Of a stretch of DNA of 64,000 bases, positions 13,937 through 23,580 are shown one piece after another. The notes under the pieces were generated by a model, which saw nothing but the letters and a program-made list of their open reading frames with translations, did no database searches and was not told the origin of the DNA. This stretch comes from Perca fluviatilis (lineage: Eukaryota > Chordata > Actinopteri > Perciformes > Percidae), in NCBI RefSeq assembly GCF_010015445.1, contig NC_053134.1:5240636-5304635 (forward strand). Reading direction: 5' to 3'. How positions within the stretch are numbered: the first letter of the stretch is position 1; each line of letters begins with the position of its first letter. The translations under genes and the position numbers were made by a program.

Positions 13937-16690
13937 TGTTCTCGTGTACCTTGCTGTGTGTGCATGTGTTAAATGTGGACTCTGTCCATGTTGCATTGCC
14001 CTCTATCGGCTATAACCACACTATGCAAGTTTGCCAGATCGGGTAGCAGATCTGTAGTTCGAATGAGACATACGACAGCTGTAATGGACAATTCCGCTTC
14101 CAACCTGTAGGTGGACCGAAGAGGAAAAGTGCTTTGGTGTTGCTTTAAGAGAGATAACGGACTATTTAGCAGTCAGAGTAATAGGCCGTCTGACTTACGG
14201 CATGGCAGTTCAGTTGCGTGTCACTTTATACTCTTTCTATAGCTTTAGGGCGTTTTCACACCTGTAGTTGGTTGGTTTTGGTCCGAATCAGTTGGCGAGT
14301 TAGTAAACTTTGAGCGATTTGCCCTCGGTCGGTTTGGTTTGGTTTGGTTTTACACCTGGAAAAATCCAAACGTACCAAAATGCGTCATTACAAATCAGGC
14401 AAGAACGTTCAGCCCTCTTATTGGTTGGATATGTCTGGGGGCGGGAGCAAGAAAGTAAATACAGGAGGATGTCCTGTGTTCTGGTCTAGTGGTCAAACCA
14501 GCTCATTTCATTAAAATTATCAGACATTGTTGCGCAAGAGACGTTACTACAGCTGCTCTGGTCACCGAGACTTCGCTCTGCTCTGCCGGCGTCTGTCTCC
14601 AATTTTAGCGGCAGCTGGTTTGTCCACGGAGATACGAGTGGCGAACGGCAAGCTCAGACTGCAGGAGTACGTATAATCGGTGCGGTTCGAGTACGGATCA
14701 CGTTCTCACCACAGACAAACCGCTCCATAGTTCGATTGAAACCGTACCGAGACCACCTCTTCAAGCAGGTCTCGGTACGCTTGTTTGGTCCGCTTTTGGT
14801 GCGTACCAGAGTTCGATTGTCGCGTTCTCACCTGTCCAAACAAAGCGCACCAGCGGGGCAAACAAACTCTACTTTGATTCAACCGAACTAAAGGCTGTCG
14901 GTGTAAAAACGCCCTTATGTCCGACTTACCATGCTGAATAAAGTGAAAGTCGCTTTGTAGTCCAGTGTTTGTGAAATCGGTCGCGTTCTCTTGTAGCTGA
15001 CATTGTTTCTCCCGTCTCCTTCCTCGCTCGCACTCTCGCAGGACGCGCTGACATAACCATGGTAACGGCGTAACATCATAAATGATTTTTGTCGAACCAC
15101 AATTTCATTTTAGAGCACATCGAGTAAAAACACGCATACAAAAATATTGAATGTAAAAAGAAATAATAATAATAATAAGAGAAAGAGAAAAACAAAACTG
15201 CTTGATTGCAAACCAGGCAGGCGCGAGGCCCCTTGAGGAGCGAGGCCCCCAGAGGCGCGAGGCCCCCAAAGACACAATTGTACTGTACTTAAGTACAATT
15301 TTGAGGTAGTTGTACTCTACTTGAGTACTTCAATTTCATGCTACTTTTTTGATGCTACTACTTTTGTACATTTTACTTAAATAAAGTATTGCTACTTTTA
15401 CTTGAGTAAAACTTCTGCATTGCTTTATTTCCTGTATTTCTTTCTTCATGTCTCTTACGGAGGCCTGGAGTTTGTTGAGTTCAGTCTGGATGTAACTCTC
15501 TGCTCTGTGGAGGGGGGTTACGTTGAGAAACACCTCGTCCACTGCACCGCCCATCTGCAGAACACGGATACAGAAGAATTAAACAGTGACGGAGAAGATA
15601 ACAGCGCAGTAGCTTAAAAAAAAAGCAACACTCCAGTAGTTCCTGCCTACCTGGACCAGATGACCAATCATAGATGGCCGGAGAAGGCCGGCATGGAATT
15701 GCGTAACAATTATCCCAGAGTAGAAAACAACTGTTGAAACCGGAACGTTCAGAACCGTTTGAAATTTGAACGTTTTAGCTCACGGGGGTTTCTCTGAAAT
15801 ACCTCATTATTTGAATTTTGGCCAAGTTTAACACGAAAATCTGACATTATAACATTATAGATATGACAGAAAATACGAAAAAGCATAATAGTTCCACTTT
15901 AAGTAGTACTCCTACTAAGTAAAAGTAAGTAAAAACCTACCAGTTTTCTGGGTGAAAGCAGGGGTGTCAGCCTAGATGGGACTGAGTAACCAGTTACCAG
16001 TGACATTACATGTCATTTAGCTGACGCTTATCCAAAGCATATATGTCAAAGGTCACACGCCTCTGGAGCAACTAGGGGTTAAGTGTCTTGCTCAGGGACA
16101 CATTGGTTGATGTATCGCAGTGTGAATCGAACCCAGGTCTCCCGCACCAAAGGTATGTGTCATATCCATTGCGCCATCACCACCCTGACCGCATCGATGC
16201 TAGAATGAATAGCTGTGGATGCTGGGAGGGGCCCATAGAGAATGCCTTTCTAGAGGGCCCAGAATGATGTGCTACACCCCTGGGTGGAAGTCTTGTGTTT
16301 TCCCTGGGACACAAACACCCTTCCACCTCAACCTTACACCTCCAAGAGTGCTCTATTATACAGCAGCATCCAATGTGGTGCATACAGTAATAAATACCTG
16401 GAATTACAGTGCTTTACTTTTCGTAGCAATATGTACGAATGGTTCACGAGAACAGCCTGAAAAATATGGTCAAAGGCAAGTGATGTGGGCTATGATGAAC
16501 ACGGCATCCTCTAGGGCGAGCAAGTGCGGGAGCTAAGAGTGGATTGGGCAGTATAAAAAAAGGTGACCGAGACACAGACAGGTAGAGTTACCTGAGCTTG
16601 AACATGAACCAGCGGTGCGGCAACAACCATCATAGCCACAAACTCCACGAATATCAGAGCGGAAAACTGGAGGAGATAATCACAGGTTAG

Positions 16691-16784
<94 letters not shown>

Positions 16785-16800
16785 TTGGCTGGGCTGCTGG

Positions 16801-16859
<59 letters not shown>

Positions 16860-18869
16860 TCACCACCAGCAGTAGAGGTTTAAGGTCCAAAGACGCGGCA
16901 CAGATTCCCAGAACTGACAAAACCACAGTTATTGGACCGAACACCTGTAGGACCAGTAAGCCGTCGCTACTGGACAACTGGGAGGGAGAGGGAGGGACTG
17001 ATTTAGAAATTTAGAATTTATTGCTCTTTTTAACAGCGTTAAGCGGACAATAGAGAATAATTCAAAGCTCTGTGATTTATTAAAATGCACCCTGGGAGAA
17101 GTAGTTACCTTCTTCCCTTTTGTCCGCAAGATTGGACATATGATTTTATGATGGACAGTTTCTTTTAAAAGCACCAAAACTGATGCGGCAAAACCAGTGA
17201 TATCATCTTTTTTATTCCACACACTGTCTTTTGTTGCTACATACATTTGCCATTACCCACAATGCAGTTCTGCAAGAAAATTCTGTCAGAGATGTGGTGT
17301 GCTAATTAGCAGCTAATGTAGCCTCTGGCCTGCAGCAGAGATTAATGGCGGGCTTAAGAGGTCGGGTAAGCTAAAATAGCTAACACTCAAGAATCAATGG
17401 ATATATAAAGAGACTCTCCGTTTCATCAATAAAGTCAGAACAGTAGATAAGCCTTGTGTTGTCCTCGGGTCTAATTTGACCCATTTTCAAAATGTTTCTA
17501 TATCAGAAAATTGGGTTTTCTTTCAACCAAATTGTCAAAACAAAATAACGTGGATGGTTCCATACAACGCTCCTCACAGTATAAAATAAATGATCCGTTC
17601 ACTTATTCATTTATATAAAAGTTTTATTCAATTATTTAGCATCTAAAAAAGAACTGATACAAGAACGTTGAAAAAAAGTGACCAAAATATTGGAAAAAGC
17701 TTTACAAATGTGGGGAGAAAACAAAAAAAGGCGCAGAAAAAAAATCAACAAAAACACTAAATAATAATAAACACACAAAAAATAATTAAAAAGTGACAAA
17801 AACGTATGGAAAGCTTCCAAATCATTGGGAAAAGCAACAAAAGTTGACCAAAACGTTGGGGAAAAAAGTTTTTATTTCAAATTTTGAACCAGAAAAGCTA
17901 AAAGTTGCATGGTCGACGGAAAGGCAAAACAAGGGTTAAGAAAAGCAATATGAATCTGTAAATATTCTGGAGAAACATGTACAAATTGTCTCAAAGTAAT
18001 CACTATAGTAAAATGGCAAATCATTGTATTATTATTATGAATTTCTTTTAGGGCCATTTTTAGGCCTTTAATTCCACAGGACAGATGAACACATGAAAGG
18101 GGAGAGAGAGGGGGAATGACATGTAGCAAAGGGCCACATGGTCGGAGTCGAACCTGCAGCCACTGTATTGAGAAGTAAATCTCTACATATGTGTGCCTGC
18201 TCTACCAACTGAGCTAACCCATTATTATAATATGTATTTGTTTGGATTATAATTGTGTGTGTGTGTATATATATATATCTTATATGTGTGTATGAGTGTG
18301 TGTATGTATGTATGCATGTATGTATGTATACATAACCGGTATTATAATGTATCTAATATTTACTTACTGTATTATAATTGTATAGATTATGACTTATATT
18401 ATAATTAAATGTCCAGGCTGCACCTAAATACAATTAAATCAAATATATATTTATGAATATGTATTTTATTAAATATTGCAATGATTTAATAAAGTGGAAA
18501 TGGACCAAAATAGATTTACTGTTTTGCTTATTCAGTAACTTCATCGTCTACTTTTTTCTAACTAACTTAGCATTATAGTAAGTATGTGTAAGTAATGGCT
18601 CTCATTAAATTAATGAGAGCCATTACTTACACATACTTACTATAATGCTTATTTATTGCCTATTTATTTATTTAATTGTGTCACTTATGTGTTTATTTGT
18701 TCATTCAACCAGTGTGTCCCTTTTCTTTTTTTTTTCATCCCCTCTCCATTAAGATAATTATGTTACATCTGGTTTTTGGAATGAAAAATGGTGCTCAAAC
18801 AACAGACCAACAGGCGGCACATGGCAGTAAAACTTTAATTTGATTTGTTGGGGATAAACACACATACAG

Positions 18870-18900
<31 letters not shown>

Positions 18901-19038
18901 AACACACACATGCGCACACACCCACACACACATGTGCACACACATGCACACACACAAATACACACAAAAACACACACGCACACATGCACACATACACACA
19001 CACACACACATGCACATACATACACACACACATGCACT

Positions 19039-19073
<35 letters not shown>

Positions 19074-22000
19074 ACGCGCGGTTACCTGGGCAACCAATAT
19101 ATTGTCTTTGACGGAGGAAAATCCGACGCCTATCATCACCACACCAGAAACCTGCGGAGACATAATGAAGTCTGATTAAACTGCAGGAACTGTGCGTGTG
19201 TTCGTAGAGGTTTCACAGAGCAAGGGAGTCTTTAACAGCAGCAACATTCCTGTGAAACTGTTGTTTTCCCTTCGGAGAGACGCTCATCAGACTCCCATCA
19301 GCTGGGAGCTCTGACGTCGTCTGTCTCACAAACATCATCATTTCCCTCAGTTTCCTCCGTTTAAAGTTTCCAGACTCCAGCATCAGCTTTAGGGAAATAT
19401 TGTCACACTGAAACATGTTCTTGCAACAAGGATTTATCTCAACTTTATCAGTTGTTACAGCTATTGTAGGCCTACTTTTAGCTTGAAGTTTCAAGTTATT
19501 TATTGTCATAACAATTACAGAGAAGTTGGCAAAGAAAATGTTAGATCTCAGGCTCCGTCCAACAATCCGTATTAAATATGTAAAAGAAAAAAACCGCAAG
19601 AGCAAATGACAATCTAAGACATAAAATAATGCAGAAGCTAGAAATACAGTATAGGCCTAACAAATATTAAATAAAAATCTATTTGTGTAAACAGAAATGT
19701 TGTAAGTGTTTATGCTGTGATAATAAATATAAATACAGAGGTGTAAACAGGTTGTGAAACAGTAAGTAAAAGTGTATGAAGGTAAGTAATGCAACAGTGA
19801 CTAAAAATGCTAATATGATTAGATTTTCAATTTTTGTTATGCTGTCATGAACGTCAAACACATAACCGAAATATCTGCAAAACGAACAACACCGACACAA
19901 TCCATAGTGAACATGTGAAGACAAACATATTAAATGTAATGACACAAAAACAAACCTAATGCATACATAAAACAAACTATAGCATGTAACAGAAACATCA
20001 AACCTTTCAAAAAGAAAAGTGAAAGTCTTACTGTCGGGTTGACCTAATTACTATAATCAGATGATATAAAGTAAACAACAACGCAGGAGTCAAAACAGGA
20101 AGCATGAAAACAGAAGCCAGTAAACAGAAATCTCCACCATGGAATATCCCCAGTGTTTGTTTGTTACTAAAATTGAAAATATTAGAATTGAAAATCTGTT
20201 TACCAGATAGTTATAATAATATTGATAAAACGTCATGATGATTTTACTAGATTATCATTTGAAAAACTAATTAAAACCACAAAATTAAAACACAAGATTA
20301 TTAGGTCCTCCTCCTACTTCACAATATCAAATTATTACAAAACAAATGGATATGCAAATACAGCAAACACATTTTTCAGGTCTTACAATAACTTACAACA
20401 ATATACAACAATACCTTTACATTACAATTCCATTCCCATGTTTGATACTCATACTTTGAATATTTTATTATTATTGTGAAAAGGGAATGAGTGGATGGAG
20501 GAGAGGAAAACAGTGAAGGGGAATGGTTTGGAAATTATCCACCTAAACAAATACTAACCACTAATTACACAACTAAGCACAAATTATCATATAATGTTAT
20601 ATTCTAGTTTAACAAAAACAGTTAACAGTTTCAAAAATAAAGTTGTCAGCTCTCTCTGCTGGACAATCTATGTATAGTAATAAATAATATGTTGTGGAGC
20701 TGATAGGCCTAATTAGCTTTCTATCAACTCCTCTGGCAATGGCTTGAAAGTGTGTAAAGTGCTTTACTTTGTTGGAAATTTGATTTAGCTATAGTGTACA
20801 GTAGGCTACATTAGACACTGCTTTTCCAAATGTTTCTCTGTTCTTGATCCATACAAATAAACTAATACATAAAAATCATGCATTTGACTGTCAAGCTAAT
20901 AATTAGATCACACAAACATAAACAGTTAAACAATTGGAGACTAATGAGCACTACAATAGAAATTATAAAAACAGTAAAAGCCAATAAGAGAGAAGAGTTT
21001 AAAGACAAAACATTTAAAACAAGGGAGCATTATAAATAATATACAAATATTATATAATATTAAATACAATGTGTTTCATAAATAGCCAAAATTAAGAGGT
21101 TTAAAATGTCTTTATTTTCTGCACTCAAATCTAAAATGCATATAAAAAGAGCATCTGTTTGTCCTGAGTCATCAGCAGACGCAGTCACATAAAGCTGTCT
21201 GTCATTAGCATACATATATTAAAATGAAGAGGCCCTAAAATCGATCCATGAGGAACCCCACAAGTTATTTTGTGAAACAATTGAGGCAAAGGACTTCTTA
21301 CATAAAGATGTTCCTTCAGTCTCTTGAGAATAATTCAGTAATCAACTGTATGAAAAGCAACTTTCAGATCAAGTCGAACCCAGTCTATATCCACAACGTT
21401 CCACTTCCGTGATTGCTCCGGTGCCGCAGGAAATTCGGCCGGATGCATGTCTTTTCACTGATGTCCATTTCCTCCACTTTCTTTGTGTTGGCACTCCAGT
21501 CAGGTTAACTGCTCCTCAGATCTCTGCAGGGTAAATCTAGACAGCTAGCTAGAAATCTGTCCAATCTGAGTTTTCTCTCGTACGATTAAAACAACCTTTG
21601 AACGTACACGTTCCACCAAAACAAGTTCCTTCTTGAGGCTATTTGGCAGTGGCTCCAAGCAGATTGTGATTGGTTTAAAGAAATGCCAATAAACCAGTGC
21701 ACGTTTCTCTCCCATCTTGGATTTCTGTGTGGACCTTCCTCCACAGCGAGACTAATGCGAACCAAACCCTAAAGTTTATTGGCATCTAAATTTGGCATGT
21801 TAATATTATCAACTACTTTTACTTATTGTTTGTGTTAAAGATAATTCTGTTCTTGCATTAAGACCATTTTTTAAGTTTTATAAAGTATAAAAGTTATCAA
21901 TAAAATGTGTCAGAAGAATGCCCTTATTAATCAGATTTAATTGATATTTAGAATGAAATTTTTCCCTCCAGCATACAAATCTTCTATTTTTAGCTATAGA

Positions 22001-22203
22001 TCCATTGCAATAAAAATGAAAAGACAGAGCTGCGTTAGGCTAAATAAAAGTTAAACCAAAAACCAACAACATGTCTTTTCCTTATCCAATCAATCTCCAA
22101 GTTCAAACACAAACACGCAGTTAGCAGTTAGCTGTTAGCTTACCAGTAGCAGCACAGTGACACAGATGGCGAGTCCTCGTAAGTAACTCCTGCAGCGAGC
22201 CAT
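2786..22203 (-). CDS. Tetraspanin-family membrane protein, complete nine-exon gene
   Basis: Nine exons joined by GT-AG introns give 272 residues from ATG (22203) to TGA (2786-2788). Seen: four hydrophobic segments at about residues 7-30, 50-70, 77-98 and 218-243; a large extracellular loop (about 100-212) with CCG at 140-142 and further Cys at 157, 159, 181 and 206, six in all; sequons N116-V-T and N174-S-S; a short polar C-tail ending KPKPSLT. Tetraspanins organise membrane microdomains with integrins and other partners; CCG plus four more loop Cys forming disulfides is the family signature. Introns are phase 0 except the sixth, phase 2. The TM2-TM3 linker lacks the usual Cys-Cys-Gly and charged motif, so it is a divergent member. 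I cannot name the orthologue; a fish-specific TSPAN8, CD9 or CD63-like paralogue is possible. It faces away from ABCC9. Confidence 0.92.
3010..3545 (+). pseudogene. L1-type LINE ORF2 C-terminal fragment
   Basis: One frame reads RSWVQTSLMIARQILLR, a TGA at 3217-3219, then WRNEGVPSIQEWACEMARVA and EKMSYIRFARLDVYTRKW. The pattern of Ile-Leu-X-X-Trp followed by a Met-X-X-Val-Ala-X-X-Glu-Lys block is typical of the C-terminal end of L1-clade ORF2 after the reverse transcriptase. The 5' part is missing and one stop interrupts it, so it is a dead copy in sense opposite to the host gene. Confidence 0.65.
4308..4668. repeat. TCAAACTCA-ended repeat, copy 1
   Basis: Starts GTCAAACTCAAGGCCC and ends GAGTTTGACACCCC, an inverted-ended element. 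A second copy in opposite orientation lies at 27858-28508. Confidence 0.6.
4786..4869 (-). CDS. Tetraspanin exon 8 (residues 205-232)
   Basis: Acceptor TGACCTGCAG, 28 codons PCGPILKSYLSFPIKLRIG and on, donor GTACAA (weaker than the others). It carries the last loop cysteine (206) and the first part of TM4. Confidence 0.87.
5000..5460 (-). repeat. LINE-tail-like repeat
   Basis: Contains AGGTGCTGTATAAAACATTG and CACCTGGTTCCACAGTCTTG, phrases typical of teleost LINE 3' regions in reverse orientation. Family uncertain. Confidence 0.4.
5494..7288. mobile_element. Old hAT-like element (GCTGCAACTAACGATT family)
   Basis: Left end AGAGCTGCAAAGATTAATTG and right end CGTTAGTTGCAGACCCT are degenerate inverted repeats, and 6985-7285 has the ATCGATTAATC-rich interior of this common fish hAT family. 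About 6200-6780 may be a separate insertion. Confidence 0.45.
7306..7341. repeat. (TAG)n trinucleotide repeat
   Basis: Twelve TAG units. Confidence 0.95.
7570..7675 (-). CDS. Tetraspanin exon 7 (residues 169-204)
   Basis: Acceptor TTTGTCTCACAG, 106 nt, donor GTAACT. It completes the split Ser codon and encodes a Ser-rich stretch with sequon N174-S-S, then GRCVMVGPDFYPP with loop Cys 181. Confidence 0.87.
8247..8625 (-). mobile_element. F1-family interspersed repeat (AGTCTCGCTTTGCCAGAC end)
   Basis: Shares AGTCTCGCTTTGCCAGACC, ACCAATCAGAATCGTC and GCAGGAAATTC blocks with copies at 12010, 21386, 24410 and 25322. It is probably a non-autonomous DNA transposon; the superfamily is not clear. A poly-A run of over 20 interrupts this copy near 8500. 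Confidence 0.6.
10375..10680 (+). mobile_element. tRNA-derived SINE
   Basis: The head has a pol III A box (TGGCTAAGTGGTAGAG) and B box (GGTTCGATCC), followed by a body with GTGTCCTTGGGCAAGACACT and a tail CTAGAAAAGCGCTATATAAA. This is a well-known teleost SINE layout. The A-box position rules out an intact tRNA gene, as no acceptor stem closes. Confidence 0.75.
11743..11837 (-). CDS. Tetraspanin exon 6 with the CCG motif
   Basis: Acceptor TGTTTCTCAG, then DSCCGLRSFEDWENQLPVTC and on, donor GTGAGA. It is 95 nt and ends in phase 2; codon 169 (Ser) is completed by the next exon. It holds the diagnostic Cys-Cys-Gly and Cys 157 and 159. Confidence 0.92.
12101..12449. mobile_element. MITE nested in F1 (TTTAAA target duplication)
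   Basis: Ends GGTGCCGTATGTAGGAT and CCTACTGCACC are imperfect inverted repeats; TTTAAA flanks both sides (12095-12100, 12450-12455). The uninterrupted F1 copy near 25440 shows the empty site with one TTTAAA. Confidence 0.7.
12645..13350. mobile_element. Long-TIR foldback element nested in F1
   Basis: About 150 bp at 12645-12800 reappear as the reverse complement at 13195-13350, sharing CCGTTTGAATTGAGCCATGG and TTTAAATTGACGAACATC blocks. The 400-bp centre has no recognised gene. Exact ends were not resolved. Confidence 0.6.
13861..13931. repeat. (TG)n microsatellite
   Basis: About 35 TG units ending in a short GCGCGTG variant. Confidence 0.95.
14248..14914. mobile_element. PIF/Harbinger-type MITE
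   Basis: Ends GGGCGTTTTCACACC and GGTGTAAAAACGCCC are inverted repeats, flanked on each side by TTA (14245-14247, 14915-14917), the Harbinger three-base target duplication. The 667-bp interior has no coding frame. Confidence 0.75.
15459..15554 (-). CDS. Tetraspanin exon 5 (residues 106-137)
   Basis: Acceptor TGTTCTGCAG, 32 codons starting MGGAVDEVFLNVT, donor GTAAGA. It forms the first helices of the large extracellular loop and carries the N116 glycosylation sequon. Confidence 0.87.
15555..16591. other. Tetraspanin intron 4
   Basis: A 1 kb intron with part of a common fish repeat and a reverse tRNA-derived SINE at 16005-16190. Nothing else identified. Confidence 0.55.
16005..16190 (-). mobile_element. 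tRNA-derived SINE, reverse orientation
   Basis: GTCATTTAGCTGACGCTTAT at one end and a reverse B-box region (GAATCGAACCCAGGTCTCCC) at the other. Shares its body with the repeat at 46775-47225. Confidence 0.55.
16592..16666 (-). CDS. Tetraspanin exon 4 (residues 81-105, TM3)
   Basis: Acceptor ATCTCCTCCAG, then 25 codons FSALIFVEFVAMMVVAAPL and on, the third membrane segment; donor GTAACT. The intron before it is only 197 bp. Confidence 0.88.
16667..16863 (-). other. Tetraspanin intron 3, mostly CA repeat
   Basis: A 197-bp intron in which two (TG/CA)n arrays (16692-16783 and 16804-16858) occupy about three quarters of the length. Read on the coding strand it is a CA repeat between a GTGAGA donor and a CTCCTCCAG acceptor. 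Confidence 0.9.
16864..16977 (-). CDS. Tetraspanin exon 3 (residues 43-80, TM2)
   Basis: A pyrimidine tract and CCCAG acceptor lead into 38 codons with TM2 (VFGPITVVLSVLGICAASL) and the inner linker DLKP. The donor GTGAGA at 16863 fits better than the GTGGTG three bases earlier, and the chosen frame continues smoothly into exon 4. Confidence 0.88.
17451..17935. mobile_element. piggyBac-type non-autonomous element, copy 1
   Basis: Right end ACAAGGG abuts TTAA; left end CCTTGTGTTGTCCTCGGG matches the piggyBac-type copy at 25682, though its first base and the left TTAA have mutated (ATAAG). The interior is a rambling A-rich sequence with repeated GGAAAAAG and CCAAAAC motifs. Confidence 0.65.
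18050..18230 (-). mobile_element. tRNA-derived SINE, reverse orientation
   Basis: On the minus strand GGGTTAGCTCAGTTGGTAGA (A box) and GGTTCGACTCC (B box), then a tail with a short CT-rich run and GGCCTAAAAATGGCC. Same family as 28073-28266. Confidence 0.7.
18569..18649. repeat. Perfect palindrome, 39-bp arms, 3-bp loop
   Basis: Arms 18569-18607 and 18611-18649 are exact reverse complements around AAT. No flanking duplication was identified. Confidence 0.95.
18866..19076. repeat. Compound (CA)n-rich microsatellite
   Basis: About 210 bp of CA units with AAACA, TGCACA and ATACACA variants; TG-rich on the tetraspanin coding strand. Confidence 0.92.
19086..19151 (-). CDS. Tetraspanin exon 2 (residues 21-42)
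   Basis: Acceptor CTCCGCAG precedes 22 codons starting VSGVVMIGVGF, the second half of TM1 and start of the small loop. Donor GTAACC follows, and a TG-rich tract starts almost at once in the intron. Both boundaries are phase 0. Confidence 0.88.
19152..22143. other. Tetraspanin intron 1
   Basis: A 3 kb AT-rich intron. LINE-end-like sequence near 19490 and 21080-21385 and an F1 repeat at 21386-21760; nothing gene-like otherwise. Confidence 0.5.
21386..21760 (+). mobile_element. F1-family repeat
   Basis: Contains GTCTATATCCACAACGTTCC, GGTTAACTGCTCCTCAGATC, TGATTGGTTTAAAGAAATGC and a truncated end CACAGCGAGACTA. Confidence 0.6.
22144..22203 (-). CDS. Tetraspanin exon 1 (residues 1-20)
   Basis: ATG at 22203-22201 opens 20 codons beginning MARCRSYLRG. 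The basic-hydrophobic stretch is the cytosolic N-terminus and first half of TM1. Donor GTAAGC follows at 22143, phase 0. A long TG repeat begins about 55 bp upstream of the ATG. Confidence 0.88.
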
Positions 22204-22255
22204 GACTGCTGTCTGAGAGAGCCGAGCTAAAATAGAAACAGAGCAAAGACCAGAG

Positions 22256-22257
<2 letters not shown>

Positions 22258-22338
<81 letters not shown>
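22258..22338. repeat. (TG)n microsatellite upstream of the tetraspanin start
   Basis: About 40 TG units ending in GAGAGAGAG, 55 bp upstream of the start codon on the minus strand, so probably in the 5' UTR or proximal promoter. Confidence 0.95.
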
Positions 22339-22347
<9 letters not shown>

Positions 22348-22399
22348 TGGATGTTTAAAGCTCAGGAGTGTTTGGCTGCAGTGCGAAGAACATGACCAA

Positions 22400-23580
22400 G
22401 TTTGGAAAATCAGCTGGAGAAGAGAGAGAGGAGAGGAAACGAGAGTGGAGAGGAACCAAGAGAGGAGAGGAAACAAGAGAGGAGAGGGGACAAAACAAGT
22501 GAGGAGGGGAGAGGGGAGAGGAAACGAGAAGAGATGAAACAAGGTGGGGAAAGGAAACAAGAGAGGAGAGGAAACAAGGAGGGTGGAGGAAACAACAGAG
22601 GAGAGGAGGAGAAGAGGTTTCCCGGGTAACAATTAAATCTAGGCCTAATTGAAAGAAAAGGAAGGAGTGATTGAGAAGTAGATATGAAGGGAAGGAAGAA
22701 AAACAGGAAGAAGGGAGGGACACAAGAAAGCGGGACAACAAAGAAAGGGAAAGTATGATGAAGATGCAAAAAGTGTAAAGGAGGGGTGGATATCCTTAAT
22801 ACTTTATAATAGCAGTTTATAAAAAGTGTTGTATAAATAAATAAAGTGCTTTATGGAACAGAAACAGGTTGAAACTGCCCGGCAGCCATTTTGCAATCAG
22901 CAGCAGGCTCAACAAGGCGCCTCCTCACTCCTCCAGCTGTTACTGGTCTCCTCAACTGACTCCTTTTTATTTAGAGCATCTTACAGCTGTCAAAGCTTCT
23001 CATCTGAGGAGAGGAAACAAAGAGAGAAAACAACAGAGTGGAGAGAGGAAAGCAAGGAGTAGAAACAAGGAGAGGAAACAAGAGAGTAGAGGAAACAAGG
23101 AGAGGATATAAGAGAGGAAACAGGGGAGAGATAGGAAACAAGGAGAGGATATAAGAGTGGAAACAAGAGAGGAAAGAAGTGGGCAGGAGAGGAAACAAGA
23201 GAGGAAAGTAGAGGAATCAAGAGAAGACAGGAGAGGAAACATGGAGTAGAAACAAGGAGAGGAAACAAGTGAGGAGAGGAAACAAAAGAGGAGAAGAGGA
23301 AACAAGGTGTAAAAACAAGTCAGAAGAGGAAACAAAAGAGGAAAGGAGAGGAATCAAAAGAAGACAGGAGAGGAAACATGGAGTAGAAACAAGGAGAGGA
23401 AAAAAAGTGAGGAGAGGAAACAAGAGCGGAGAGGAGGAAACAAGGTGTAAAAACAAGTGAGAAGAGGAAACAAAAGAGGAAAGGAGGAAACACGGAGATG
23501 AAACAAGAAGAGGAAACAAAACCAGGAGAGGAAAGGAGGAAACAAAGAGAAGAAACAAGGGGAGGAAACAAGAGAGGAGC
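22400..23580. repeat. Purine-rich GAGGAAACAAGA minisatellite
   Basis: Two blocks (22419-22611, 23000-23578) of irregular AGGAAACAAG/GAGAGGAAAC units on the plus strand, separated by less repetitive sequence. One strand is almost all purine. Long open frames on the minus strand here are low-complexity artefacts. Confidence 0.85.

Larger units (their letters stand above)
11838..15458. other. Tetraspanin intron 5
   Basis: A 3.6 kb intron made largely of a multiply nested F1 repeat, a (GT)n array and a Harbinger-type MITE. Confidence 0.6.
16978..19085. other. Tetraspanin intron 2
   Basis: A 2.1 kb intron with a piggyBac-type MITE, a reverse SINE, a perfect palindrome and a TG-rich array against the donor. 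Confidence 0.6.

Noticed and set aside
23000..23571. Several 60-113 codon minus-strand frames rich in Phe, Pro, Leu and Ser
   Set aside because: They are translations of the purine-rich GAGGAAACAAG satellite and have no domain or start context.
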